Notes under the pieces: generated by a model | Databases searched by the model: none | The model's input: only the letters and a program-made list of their open reading frames with translations | What the model was told of the DNA's origin: nothing | Assembly (NCBI GenBank): GCA_033725935.1 | Contig: MU867097.1 | Span: 310,001-374,000 of the forward strand | Length of the DNA: 64,000 bases | Source: Cladorrhinum sp. PSN259 | Taxonomy: Eukaryota; Ascomycota; Sordariomycetes; Sordariales; Podosporaceae | Direction: 5' to 3' | Position numbers and translations under genes: made by a program | Shown: one piece after another, positions 53,401 to 64,000 of the stretch | Layout: each line of letters starts with the position of its first letter | How positions within the stretch are numbered: the first letter of the stretch is position 1

Positions 53401-55150
53401 GGTGATGACCCGGTCTGGAGGTTGTTGATGCTATCTTGAAATTGCATCTTGATGATACTGTGTTCAGGTACCATATTGAACCGCTATAATAACAGTGTGG
53501 AGAACCACGTGGCGCCCCTGCCAGTCAAATTGCCTGCACCTTTTGTCGATGGTTATTAGGATTCCACCTTTCGTCCATCACGCGTTGCTCGACTCCAAGC
53601 GGATATCACCGCAGAAAGTGTGAACAAGAGGGCATAGCCACGATGTGTCAAGTCGAAATAGCGACAAGATAAACACTCGGATTTCTTTTACTCCTGGGCA
53701 CGTCGGTCTGATGCCGTAGTTGGGGAAATCCGCAGCCAAATGTGGCAGTCCACGCGATGCCAACCGTCAGCGGTGGTAGGGATTACTGCTGTCAACGGAT
53801 TGCTATCGCCAGATCTGGCAGAAGTCCAAGTTGAAGATCTGGGACTGCACTTCTCAAATGAGGAGTTATCTTTTCATTTTTAGACTTTGCTGCGAGTGGG
53901 TTTCACTCGGCAGTTGTGATCCGGGAATTTGGGATCAACTTTGGCTTTTACCCCCACCCTCTAGCTGTCTTGAACGATCGGCGATTTGGCACAACTGTCT
54001 TGAAAGCTTAAAACGCTTGGAAAGAACGACATCTCTCGGCTTCGTTTTCTAGATTCTCAAAAAGGACGTTGAACCGAAAACTTCATTCGAGTCACACAAC
54101 CCCAGATTTGCCCACTTCCATCCCACTCATTGTGTAACCAGGCGTCTCCGAGGCTTCCGTCTGCGCCTCTTCTTATTACACCAAAAGTGCGAAAGAAAGC
54201 AACGTCGTTGTGATTTTGGAATCACAAATTCTTTCCTTCCATCGCCAACAAATGCGACGAACGGGCCGATTATCTAAACTTGAATCCGAGCATGGACAAA
54301 CCTTGAGGGGGTGATCATTCCCAATCCCGTACTTTTGATGGCCCAAAACGCCAGCAATGAAAGAGAGGCTTATCTTCGCACATCTTTAAAAACCCGTCAA
54401 CCCGTCTTCCGTTCGTTCACGATTCTTCGATGTCTGATGACTCATGTCTCCGTGTTGCACGGCATGTTTTTCGTCCGGTTGGGGTCTGCAGTGCCGCCCT
54501 TGGCTTTACCCTGGAAAAGTCCCCGTGGCGCGGCGGACACACGGACGAATCCGGAGATATACGCCATCACAACAACACAGCTTTGACACGTACATTACTA
54601 ACCCACTAAGGTTATCAATCTCATCTGTAAGACAGGCGTGCCCATGATTGTGGGGAATTCTCACCTAATCTGGTAATCCAGAACAATTCCTACGGGGCTC
54701 CCGACGAGATCATTGGACAGCGTCGGAAACATTATCACATAATCAAAGACGACAGAATCCTTCCTCGTTTTTTAGAGTTGCATTTGGTGGCCCGGCAAAT
54801 TTTGTGTCCGAGTACCGACGCCTGCAAGCCACACAGGCTCCTAATCTACTGTACCATTCAGCTGGAAAGGGGGGGGTACGCGGGGGGTGATGGGATAGCG
54901 TTGGCTGTGTCTTCAGATTGACTTCCTCCTTTGTTCATTTATCTCCGATGGCATCATTCAGCATGTCCGCTACCCCTGTTTGGGACTTTTGTAAAAAATT
55001 CAGCGGAAAGCTACCCCCCATGCCCTTGTTTGTAGTATAAGTCTCCCAGCCTGTCCCGCCCGATCGATAGAGCTGAGAGTTCTGCTTTGTGACCTTTTCT
55101 TTCCATGATCTTACCAAAACAGATTGGAGTTTATTTTGAGGAATCCAATC
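53401..55150. other. Divergent intergenic region
   Basis: 1.75 kb between the RFT1 and DHA2 transporter start codons. No gene recognised. A G8-rich spot (GGGGGGGGTACGCGGGGGG) lies near 54870, and the transporter leader starts at about 55000. Confidence 0.55.
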
Positions 55151-57057
55151 ATGGCCAGCAACAATCTTGACCTGCCAAAGGTGGCAGAGTCGCAAGCACC
55201 TACAATTGTTCCAGACTCTACCAGCATCTCTGATGACGAGAAGAGATCCACCACGGATAAGACTGAGACAAATGAGAAGCCAGAACCAGTTGAATCATCA
55301 ACCGAACAACCTACTCCTATCCCAACTACCCCTACCAAAGACAGCAACACCGAGAAACAAGAGAAACAATCCATCTCGTTAGCACGGAAGCAAACCGCCG
55401 CCTCAAATGCGGGAAGCAAATCTCTCCGACAAATACAAACCCGCGAAGATGGAGAGGAATACCCCGAGGGGACGAGGCTTGGCCTCATCGTCCTCGCCCT
55501 CTGCCTCAGTGTTTTCGTCATGGCTCTGGGTATGCACCCCTTCTGTTGCTCTATAACAGAACCTTCACTAACACACATGCAGACAACTCAATCATCTCAA
55601 CAGCAATCCCCAAAATCACAGACCAATTCCAATCCCTCCCCGACGTGGGCTGGTACGGCTCGGCCTACCTCCTCACCACCGCAGCCCTGCAACTCCTCTT
55701 TGGCAGATTTTATACCTTTTTCAGCATCAAATGGGTTTACCTCATCGCAATCTTCATCTTCGAAGTCGGCTCCCTCATCTGTGCCGTGGCTAATAATTCT
55801 CTCACTTTAATCATGGGGCGCGCAATCGCAGGCATAGGCTCAGCCGGTATCTTCTCTGGCGCTCTCACCATCCTCGCCTATTCCGTCCCCTTGAACAAAA
55901 GACCCATCTACACCGGTGCCATCGGCTCCATGTACGGCTTGGCTTCCATCAGCGGGCCACTAATGGGCGGCGCCTTCACGGATCACGTAACCTGGCGCTG
56001 GTGCTTCTACATCAACTTGCCCATCGGTGCCGTCACCCTTCTGGTTATCGCCTTCTTCTTCCCGGACCCAAAGAGAAAGGAGATAGAGCAGAACAAAGCC
56101 CTGCCCTGGAAGACCAAGGTCTGGCAGTTCGATCCCATCGGTACCCTAGTATTCATGCCTGCCATTATTTCTCTGCTGCTCGCCTTGCAGTGGGGAGGGA
56201 CAGAGTACGACTGGAACTCGTGGAGGATCATCCTCTTGTTCTGCTTCTTCGCCGTGCTCATCATTGTTTTTGTTTTTGTGCAGTGGAAGCAGCAGGATTT
56301 AGCCACGGTCCCGCCCAGAATTTTCCTCAAGAGATCAGTTTGGAGTTCTGGTTTTTTCACCTTCTGCTTGGGCGGTGCCTTTTTGGGGTGCATTTACTAC
56401 TTGCCTCTCTGGTTTCAGGCAGTCAAGGACGCGTCGGCCGTCAAGTCTGGCATCATGAACCTGCCGATGTTGATCTCGTTGGTTATTATCAGCGTGGTGG
56501 TTGGTGGTGTGGTGACGGTGTGGGGGTACTACACACCCTTTATGATTGTCACTGCGGTTCTGAGCACCATTGGATACGGCCTGATGACCACTTTTGAGCC
56601 GGACACCAGCGCGGGCAAGTGGATCGGGTATCAAATCCTGATCGGTTTGGGTATCGGTGCCGGTATGCAGCAACCCTTGATGGCGGTCCAGACCGTGTTG
56701 GACATCAAGGATGTTCCTACGGGCACTTCGGTCATTATCTTTTTGCAGACTCTCGGAGGAGCGCTGTTCGTGGCTGTCAGCCAGAATGTCTTTACAAACA
56801 AGCTGGTGGAGTATACGGCCAAGTACGCTCCCGAGGCGTTTGGCGGAGATTCGAGTTTGATCCTGATGGTTGGAGCTACGAGCGTCAAGGAGGCCATCCC
56901 TCCTCAGTTTTTGGATGGGATTGTTTTGGCGTACAACGACGCGCTGATGCAGACCTTCCTTGTTTTTGTCATCTTGTCGGCGTTGAGCATCTTGGGGGCT
57001 GTTTTTGTCGAGTGGAAGAGTGTTAAAGGAAAGGCGGTTGACATGATTGCTGCTTAG
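55151..57057 (+). CDS. DHA2-family MFS multidrug transporter (14 TMS)
   Basis: 617 residues in two exons (55151-55529 and 55583-57057), joined as VFVMAL|DNSIISTAIPKI. The first 100 residues are a Ser/Thr/Glu/Lys-rich cytosolic tail. About 14 membrane spans follow. Motif D1-like LDNSIISTAIPKITDQF, motif A-like region GRFYTFFSIKW, motif B AIAGIGSAGIFSGALTI and motif C YGLASISGPLMGGAFTDH are all clear; motif C with its Gly-Pro is the mark of drug:H+ antiporters. FYINLPIGAVTLLVIAFFF is the usual TM6 segment. DHA2 members expel drugs, fungal toxins or small acids across the plasma membrane. It is not beside a biosynthetic core gene; next to it is a decayed tannase, so export or tolerance of plant phenolics is conceivable. 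Confidence 0.92.
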
Positions 57058-57513
57058 GGGGTTAAAACAAAAGATACCAGTGTTTTTTTCTTTTTCTTTT
57101 TTTTCCGGGAGAGCGGGGGGAAACGGCATGGGGGGCGGTTGACTTTGTGTTTTATTTGGGATGGATATACCGACGATAACCTTTGTGGATAGATAGAACT
57201 GTTTCTTTATATAATGTAATGAATCCCTACTTTCAAGAGTATGTATAACCTCGGCGTTCAAATTCTCTGCAATCTTTCGGATATCTTGCGATTCAAACAC
57301 CAAGAATCTTCACTTCCACTCCCTATTAACTTCATTACATACTTTTCTTTATATCTATCCTTTTCATCACCCTTCAATCCTTCCACCATCTTTCTCTACA
57401 TCTATTTCCAATCTTTCTATCCTCATACCTTATCTTTCTCTATTTTTTTTATTCCTCTTCTTTCCTCTATCTATCCCTTCCACTCAAGTATGTACAGTAT
57501 AGTTATCCCCTAA
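57058..57513. other. Intergenic between convergent genes
   Basis: 456 bp of CT/TA-rich sequence between the transporter stop and the tannase remnant. No gene. Confidence 0.65.
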
Positions 57514-60347
57514 TTATACCCCCCACCCACCCCTCCACCTCTCAATCTCAGCCACCCTCTCCCCTCCACTTGCCGGGTCCATCGCGTCCTTCCAAGTCCC
57601 AGCGACTATTTTATCGATTGGTTTTCCACGCCCGACCCAGTCAATCGTTTTATTCACGATATCGTCTTTGTCTCTTGGTGCCGGCTGTGAAGATAACGCC
57701 GCCTTCTGAAGAGCAGCACCAAAGTACCAGGGCGCGTTTGTGCCTCTACCTATACCTATGCCTATGCCTGCTCCTGCTCTTGCTGTTTCCTGCAATGTTC
57801 CAAAACAGTGTTGCATCCCAGGGACAAGGAATAGACGTATAGAGTCGTCCTCCGTATTTGGTTTTACCTTTACTAATCCAGTCCCACCCTCCGTTATGTT
57901 CCGCTTCTCATCATTAATATAGCTCGCTACCTCCTCCAGTTCCTCTTGTTTTCTAAAAGCCCCAACGGTCTCATTATACAAGATCAACGTCCCGTTCATC
58001 GGAACCAACCCGTTCGCCATGCCGTGGTACAGCAGCACTTTGCCTCTTTTTTTCCTTCCGTACCGCGCCGTCCCCTCAAAGTCGTCAGCGGTTGCGTTTC
58101 CGGGATCCGTTTGCTCTGCTAACTCTATCAAGGACTCGTTGAACGCGTACGGATTCCCAGGTTGCTTCGTCCAAAAGGAAACGCCGTATGTATCCTAATC
58201 CAAAGGTCGAGACGGGATTTGAATTTGGGTTTGGGTTGTTGTTGTCAGTAGAGAGAGAGAAAGGAGGAGGGGCCACCGGGATTCCGAAGACGGGGATGGG
58301 GCCGGGTAGAGGCGTGTTTTGTTTCTGGGTAATAAGGGGGAGTATATCTTTTGGAGGGTTTGAAGTTGGGGGTCCGGGTGAGGCAGGTGGTGGTGGTGTG
58401 ATCTTAAGTAGGATTAAGTTTTAGGTTTGGGTATAGCCTTTGTAAGTAGAGGAGGAAGGTCCATCCCTAGAAATCTCTAAATATTCGGAAAGATTCATAA
58501 CTATTTAAAAAGCAATTAGACTGTACTTTTTTTAAGGCCAGTAAAGGGTTATTTTCGTTCTATGACGACACTCTAATCGTTAAGCTACCGCTGTCAACTA
58601 ATGAGGAATTTGAACGAAGCTGATGGATCTTCCATCTGAGTACAACAGCTTCCCCTTCCTCGTTGAATGGCACAACGGGCCCCTTTTCGCGAATGAACTT
58701 CGGAAGCGGGTAATTAATCACTCCTGATCCCAGTGGGTATGTCACGAAGAAGGACAATCAGGGGATTACCTCGAAGGAATTGAAGCGTCAAGATGGTACA
58801 GATTAATTGGCGTTAGAGAACAAGATGTACCCTGGGGTTGTCTTGACTTCACTCACTGATAAAGGGGAGGCGGGCTCCCACGTATCCGCGGGCATTAAAG
58901 TTAGAAAAGGCGAAGAGGTTAGATTGATAGGTTCATTTTATAACTGGCAGGACCAGTACGACAAGAAGCCAGATTTGCTGGGGAAAGATACCCCAGAGGC
59001 CAGGCAATCGCCTCGTACCGGGCCACTCAAGGAACACCCAGCACGCCGTTTGGATATGTCAGGGAACGAATCGGCTTGGCAGATATCGTGTTGATCCAGA
59101 TGGACGACGGCATTGACTTCAACAATGATTTTATGGAGTTTGAAGCAACAGCAAAAATAATTCTTCCATCTGTGGACATAAAGAAGAACGACCTGTTCTT
59201 CATGGACGGCTTTATAACGGGGAAGCAATAGCTGTTGGTACGTGGCCGCCGTGTCATATTCAAGACTAAAGTCATGCAAGTGCCAGACGGAAGTAACAGG
59301 CCGCAAAAATTGCTGTTTGGTGATGAGGATGAGGAAGGAGAAGGAGAAGAGGGGCAGAGAAGCCCAGAGAAATCCGGACGGCAGAGGTCTGGTCTGGAAA
59401 TTATGTCGTCTGTCTTCCCGTCCAGATCATCACATTGTTTCGTTACGTGAGAGGCAATGACGGGAAACATCTCTGCGGGGATATGAGAAGGTGAGGTTTG
59501 TGGAAGATTGTTCAGCCCAACCTTTCCCCCCCCCCAAAAAAAAAAAATAAGCCCGCTGAGCTTTCTTTCTCGCGTATCAACAAGAGATATCAATGAGACT
59601 TACCCAAGCCAAGTACGGATTCAGGTGAGTAGTCCACCACGCGGGCGCGCCGACAATAACACCGTCAAACGTCTCGGGGAGTTGCTGGATTTCCTTCAGA
59701 CCCTGTCTGCCCCCCGTAGAACACCCACTAAAATAGGAGTACTTTGGTTTCTGTCCATAGTATGCGGCTACGAGTTATGTCCCGTGTCCGTGGAAACGGA
59801 TGCCATGTTGTTTTGTGAACCGGTTGCCCTGAGAGTTATGGAGCAGTGATGTCAGTATTTTTGTCATGGGTGAGAAAGAAAAGGGGTTATGAGTTGGTTA
59901 TAAAGTGACAAGGGGGTTTGACATACATATCCAACCAGTTGATACCACCAGCGAACCCTCCATTTCCTACCATTAAAAATCTCGAGTCATAATTATCTGG
60001 CAGAAAAGTCCAAAGCGGTAACTGCTTGGTGGGGAACTCTGGACGTTGACGGTGACGGCGCAGAGTGATGGGAGGTCTTGGAGAACTTCTGGGTAGGCCG
60101 GGTTGGACGGTCCTTCATCGTATGCGCCTCCTTCTGGCACTCGATCGACTTTCTCGAGGGTGGCTTCTGAAGGAAGAACCGAAGCGAAGGATTCTCGATT
60201 ACATTGCAAGGTCGATCTTGGTGCTGGTGCATTTATTCGTCTCGTGTCTTTTGGGAACAACTTGAAGTAGTGAAGGGGTAGTGCGAAGATGGGTTGGAAG
60301 GCAAGGAGGATTCCTGTCAAGATTGCTGTTAATACAGTAACTGTCAT
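57514..60347 (-). pseudogene. Tannase/feruloyl esterase pseudogene, interrupted
   Basis: Remnant of a secreted esterase that releases gallate or ferulate from plant esters. Pieces in order on the - strand: signal peptide and N-terminus (60347 to about 59998; TAILTGILLAFQPIFALP); a one-base frame change, then LPDNYDSRFLMVGNGGFAGG and INWLDM; VSTDTGHNS followed by loss of the next 30-40 family residues; AAYYGQKPKYSYFSGCSTGG with the catalytic Ser (about 59770); LPQTSPSHIPAEMFPVIASH and KQCDDLDGKTDDIISRPDL (about 59520-59380); an opposite-strand insertion (listed next); then LGYIRRFLLDEATWE, a second frame change, PYAFNESLIELAEQTDPGN, and the C-terminus. Cys-Ser (GCSTGG) and His-Cys (GMQHC) of the family's CS-D-HC triad remain, but the Asp site reads HGMANGLVP, with Asn. 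Two frameshifts, a deletion and an insertion make it non-functional. Confidence 0.85.
58555..59345 (+). pseudogene. Decayed + strand gene inserted in the tannase
   Basis: Several frames on the + strand give protein-like blocks broken by stops and shifts: YDDTLIVKLPLSTNEEFERS, FHLSTTASPSSLNGTTGP, LFANELRKRVINHS, GDYLEGIEASRWYRLIGVRE, YPGVVLTSLTDKGEAGSHVS, GIKVRKGEEVRLIGSFYNWQ, GYVRERIGLADIVLIQMDDG, FNNDFMEFEATAKIILPS and NDLFFMDGFITGKQ. In order these would make one protein of about 250 residues. It recalls an uncharacterised multi-copy fungal family (low certainty). Its edges cannot be set exactly; it lies where tannase sequence between GLLCPSSPS and LGYIRRFLL should be. Confidence 0.6.
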
Positions 60348-60831
60348 GATTACAATGTTTTGGGTTATATGTAAGACATTGATAGTTCCTGTATTAATTT
60401 TTCAAATGTATGACCACCACACTCGAGGCCTTATATAGACATTCTTGTTGACAAATCATGAACCCCGAGATAGATACCGACGCCGAGCAGAGCTCAGACA
60501 TTCGAGAGATGCTGGCGAGAGACTTACCAAAGCCTCGCCACAATGCGTGATATAACTCAAGTGACGTTATTCCCGTCAATTCCATAACCGGTAGGCGCCA
60601 ATCCTTCCCCATGATTCAAGAGATGCAAATTGGCTTCCCAATAGTACGTCCTAACCATCTAGATTTGATCAGATGACAAAAGTCGGCAATCTGATCTCTT
60701 GAGATAAAGCCATCACAATCAACCGCTGAAGTTTATCCAACCAAACATGAGGCGAACGGTGACGAAAGAAATGTGGGAACAAACAAGGTCTCTCTCGTAA
60801 ACATCCGTATCCACCGCCCCCCTTAGCCGTT
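60348..60831. other. Intergenic
   Basis: 484 bp between the tannase remnant start and the transporter stop, both on the - strand. No gene seen. Confidence 0.6.
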
Positions 60832-62509
60832 CTATAACTTGTACAACTTGACCACCTCGCCCTCCCGCTTCCCTTCCAGCAACCTCTTATTCTTCCACCC
60901 ATAAAACACCCTCAGCCCAACAATTCCCACAAAACAAAAGAACAGCATGCCCGCGTTGACCCAGTGTCCAGTCGGATACCCACGTCCCCTTTCCTCGGCT
61001 TTGTAAATCCACACTCCCGGCATCTGTCCCAGTCCAGCTCCAATACTCACGTTGATGGCAATAGCCAATCCGACAGAAGCAGTCGAGTACATGGTCGACG
61101 TGAGCCATCCCAAAAGTGGGGGGATACACGCAAAAGCTCCGGCCGAGGCAACGATCAGACATCCGTATCTCTCCAAGTATGACTCTGGCGGTAACAAAGC
61201 AGAAGCCATGAACCCGATAGCACCCATTAGTGCCAAAGCAGCACTGTGTGCCCCTCTGGCATTGAAGTGATCTGCCGACCACGCAACGATAATTTGTGTC
61301 ACTGTTTACAAGTCAACATCAACCCGCTTCCCCCCTTTTTTTTGGGTGAGCACAGAAGTTGAAAAAATAATAACTCACCATAAGCAGCCACATAAGGCGG
61401 AACAGTCATCAACTGGGCCCTCAAATCTTTATACCCCAATCCGGCCGTGATCGCGGGCGTAAAGAGCGACAAGCTGCTAAACGGCACCGAAACACCAAAG
61501 TAGACCGCGTAGTGCCCGTACAGTCTCCAGTCCGTCAGCGTCTTTTTCGCGTCCTCCCACGTCATGCTCTTTTCTCCGCTCTGGCTCCCTTCACCTTTTA
61601 GTCTCTCAACGGCGATTTCTTTCTCCCTCGGTTTCAAAAAGTATGCCGTCTCCGGGTAATCTGGCAGCAAGAACCAGACCATAACTGCGCTGACGCAGCT
61701 CGGTATCCCCTCGAGAATAAAGAGCCACCTCCAGGCCGAGAGACCCTGCACTCCGTTCATCCCTTTTCCTACGCTGTAAGCTATCGCGCCTCCAAAGGCT
61801 CCGGCGAGCGTCGCCGAGGCGAGGATGAGCGCCACGCGGACGGAGCGCTCGTCCGTGCGGTACCAGAAGGTGAGGTAGTAGACCAAGCCGGGGAAGAGGC
61901 CCGCTTCGAAGGCTCCGAGGAGGAAGCGGACGCCCGCCGTGGCCGAGAAGGTCTGCACGCCGCCCAGGCCGATGGTTATTGTCCCCCACGAAAACATGAG
62001 GAAGGCGAGCCACCTGCTGGGCCTCATCTTCTTCAGCATGACGTTGCTCCCGACCTCGAACGTCGCGTAGCCCACCAGGAAAACCATCAGCGCGATGTTG
62101 AACTGGTACTGGCTCGCCCCGATCTCGGTCTGCATGTCGTTTTTTGTCGACGAATTCAGTATCCGTGCATTTCCAATATTTGAACGGTCCTTAATTATCC
62201 ACAACAGTGAGCAATCTTTTTTCTTTTTCTTTTCTTTTTTTTGTAAAAAAGGCAACTTACGAGGTAACACAACAAGTATATAAACGCACAAAGCGGAATA
62301 ATCGTCAGGTCCTGTTTCAGTAGCAGTGCTCTTTCTTCTTTTTGCGAGTAAGTGACGACCGACACCAAATCAGTCGTCGGTGACTGTTCCAGTTTCTGTT
62401 CTTCATATTCTTTCTCCTGCTGTGGTTCGAGAATCGGAGGGGTGTGTTTTATTGGTCCGAGTCCGACATCTTGAGGAGGAAATGTGGTGGTGGTGGGCGG
62501 TTCTTTCAT
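60832..62509 (-). CDS. ACS-family MFS transporter (allantoate/nicotinate permease type)
   Basis: 509 residues in three exons: 62509-62261, 62189-61379 and 61301-60832, joined as LLCYL|DRSNIGNARI and VAAY|VTQIIVAWSA. Anion:cation symporters take up small organic anions (allantoate, nicotinate, pantothenate and similar) with protons. A long Thr/Pro/Glu tail precedes span 1. Family marks: LCYLDRSNIGNA, FNIALMVFLVGYATFEVGSN, MRPSRWLAFLMFSWG, RFLLGAFEAGLFPGLVYYL, TFWYRTDERSVRVAL and WRWLFILEGIPS; the central loop has LPDYPETAYFL. About 12 spans in all; IGAGLGQMPGVWIYKAEERG near the end is normal. It appears intact. Start codon: the ATG at 62509. As neighbour of a tannase remnant, it may have imported a released phenolic acid, which is speculative. 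Confidence 0.9.
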
Positions 62510-63385
62510 TGTCAAGTTATCAGTCTTTTTATTATTTTTGTTTATTTTACTGGCGGTGAGATTTCACAGTCTGTGATTTGAGATGAGAGACGCTGCAGAA
62601 ATGAAAAAAAAGAGGAAGAAAAAAAAAACCCGTTTCTTGATCGGCCGGACAGAGAATTGGGGGCACTATACCATAAAATATAACGGTTTCTAATATCGAG
62701 GGTCGAATTTAGGGGAGGTAACACAATTTAACTAATATCCGGCATCCAACATGCTGCACGCTGTACACTGCATGAAAGCTTGATGCAACCACAAGTCATT
62801 AATTCCATTGGGAACTAAGGGTACGAGGGGTCACGGCAACGACGGCCGGCAGATCTCCTACTCTTCTCTAACTGGCGGTATGTCTATCATTGCCGGATTT
62901 GTTACGTTACTTTAGACATGCAGCTACATAATAGGGCGGTCAAAAAAACAGCCTACCAAAATAGGAGAAAGTATTTGGGGGGAAGGAATCACCTACCAGA
63001 TTCGAGATGGATGTAGTGACATTGAAGGATTAGCTTTGCCGATACGGATATATTGATCCAGATTTCTTCAAACATTTTACTTTGTCATCTAACACCATCA
63101 AATCCAAAAAAGACCAAAAAGGGTTATTAACAAAACGCAACTATCTAACAGCTAGGACTGATTATAAACAGACCTAACAAAAAAAGTAAAAAGTCCCTAA
63201 TAATAATCATGAATATGACTTTGCCTCTAACTACCACTGGATCCATGCCCATGCCCATGCCCATGCCATACCTGGTACTACCAATATCCTAACCAATTCT
63301 CATCAAAACCACTAACTCATGATTATTATCATACTTCGACACGTCCAATGCTCCATAATAATCAGACTTGTGCCATCCTTGTCCC
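62510..63385. other. Intergenic with ATGCCC repeat
   Basis: Holds the ACS transporter promoter (poly-A tracts near 62605-62630) and a short ATGCCC tandem repeat at about 63245-63268. No gene seen. Confidence 0.6.
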
Positions 63386-64000
63386 CTACGAGCATTCCTC
63401 ACCGGCACCACCACCACTACCATCACCAACATCCACCCCAAACCCAGCAATCCTCATACGCGGACTCACCCGTCTCGGCTCATCCTCCTCATCAATAGCT
63501 CTAGCAGAAGCAGGAGTAAAATTTCTCGTCCGCTTTGTACCACCACCACCACCACTGCCGCCGCCTCCAATATTCGTCGTCTCAGCCAACAAGCCAACTC
63601 CCCCAGTCGTAGTCAGAATTTCACCCGAAGCATTCCTCGAACAGTTCCCCGAAAACACTGCAGGTGCCACATTCTCCCTTCCTCCGATGGCAACTCCCCC
63701 TCCAGCGTTCTTATCCTCCAGAACCGACTCACCACTGTCGCTCGACAAAGGTGAATGATCCAACCCATCATCCACTTGGTTCTGAGAAAACTTTCTCGCA
63801 CCCCCACTACTCTCACCACCGCCTCTAATACCACCATCACCGCCTCTAATACCACCATCACCGCCCCTGATTTCACCAAGCATCGGACTCTGCGACTGTA
63901 CGTCCATAAAACCTCCCGCAAGCCCCAACCTAGCCCTCATGAAATTCTCCTGCTGCACCCCAATCGGCAACTGTTTAACAGCCTGATGGTTGTTGTTCAG
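63386..64000 (-). CDS. C-terminal part of a Gly-rich protein, truncated by window edge
   Basis: The frame is open from the right edge to a TAG at 63386-63388, giving at least 204 codons. It begins LNNNHQAVKQLPIGVQQENF, then MRARLGLAGGFMDVQSQSPM. The middle is Gly/Ser-rich with a tandem GDGGIRG encoded by 21-bp repeats; GGGGSGGGGG lies near the end with RRVSPRMRIAGFGVDVG. Mostly disordered. The family was not recognised; the opening helix (VQQENFMRARLGLAGGF) is the only conserved-looking part. A GTGAGG near the stop could be a splice donor, so the true C-terminus may differ. Confidence 0.6.
   Translation of the reverse strand: MNNNHQAVKQLPIGVQQENFMRARLGLAGGFMDVQSQSPMLGEIRGGDGGIRGGDGGIRGGGESSGGARKFSQNQVDDGLDHSPLSSDSGESVLEDKNAGGGVAIGGRENVAPAVFSGNCSRNASGEILTTTGGVGLLAETTNIGGGGSGGGGGTKRTRNFTPASARAIDEEDEPRRVSPRMRIAGFGVDVGDGSGGGAGEECS
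63820..63878. repeat. 21-bp tandem repeat inside the Gly-rich gene
   Basis: Two perfect copies (63820-63840 and 63841-63861) and a partial third of a 21-bp unit. Each encodes GDGGIRG on the - strand, so copy number changes keep frame. Confidence 0.9.

Noticed and set aside
55124..55150. Earlier start for the DHA2 transporter
   Set aside because: The codon at 55124 is not ATG; the ATG at 55151 is the first in this frame with suitable context.
63245..63268. ATGCCC tandem repeat as CRISPR-like or start-rich element
   Set aside because: Simple hexanucleotide repeat without spacers; no CRISPR arrays are expected in a fungal nucleus.

Overview
The window looks like nuclear DNA of a filamentous ascomycete, most likely a Sordariomycete and plausibly Sordariales. 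Coding sequence is GC-rich. Genes are split by short introns (about 49-340 nt) with GTAAGT/GTATGT-type donors. Several families are typical of or confined to such fungi: Clr5-domain protein, DUF3632, DUF1996, DUF7580, fungal C2H2 zinc-finger/coiled-coil protein, and a degenerate SNF2 ATPase. Intergenic DNA is long, AT-rich and full of microsatellites. The exon models below were read by eye from splice signals and frame continuity; no alignment or transcript data were available.

Layout, left to right. 0-10 kb: a 15-bp minisatellite, a small secreted cyanovirin-type lectin (-), a TBC-domain protein (+) whose catalytic 'finger' residues look changed, then simple-repeat DNA and a retrotransposon Gag-like relic. 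10-20 kb: a divergent pair sharing a 327-bp promoter (four-exon C2H2/coiled-coil protein on -, DUF7580 pseudokinase-like protein on +), then a small conserved protein (+) and an FAD monooxygenase (-). 20-31 kb: a SWIB-domain chromatin protein (+), a Hel2/ZNF598-type RING E3 ligase (+) and the ER stress sensor IRE1 (-), the last two converging. 31-43 kb: a Pro/Tyr-rich Cys-motif protein (-), a Clr5-domain protein (-), a secreted DUF1996 protein (+) and a small unknown protein (+). 43-54 kb: a SNF2-family ATPase (+), a GPI-anchored T1-type guanyl ribonuclease (-), a DUF3632 protein (+), a tRNA-shaped pol III locus with an abnormal anticodon arm, and the glycolipid translocation protein RFT1 (-). 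55-64 kb: a DHA2 drug-efflux transporter (+), a heavily decayed tannase/feruloyl esterase (-) carrying a second decayed gene in the opposite orientation, an ACS-family anion/cation symporter (-), and the 3' end of a Gly-rich protein running off the right edge.

Most genes are independent housekeeping or accessory units; there are no operons. Three groupings may be meaningful: (i) the divergent zinc-finger/DUF7580 pair, both of types often seen in fungal self/non-self or signalling repertoires; (ii) RFT1, IRE1 and Hel2, all proteostasis or secretory genes, although only Hel2 and IRE1 are adjacent; (iii) the transporter-tannase-transporter block at the right end, which reads as an eroded catabolic cluster. 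No CRISPR array, rRNA gene or intact transposon was seen.
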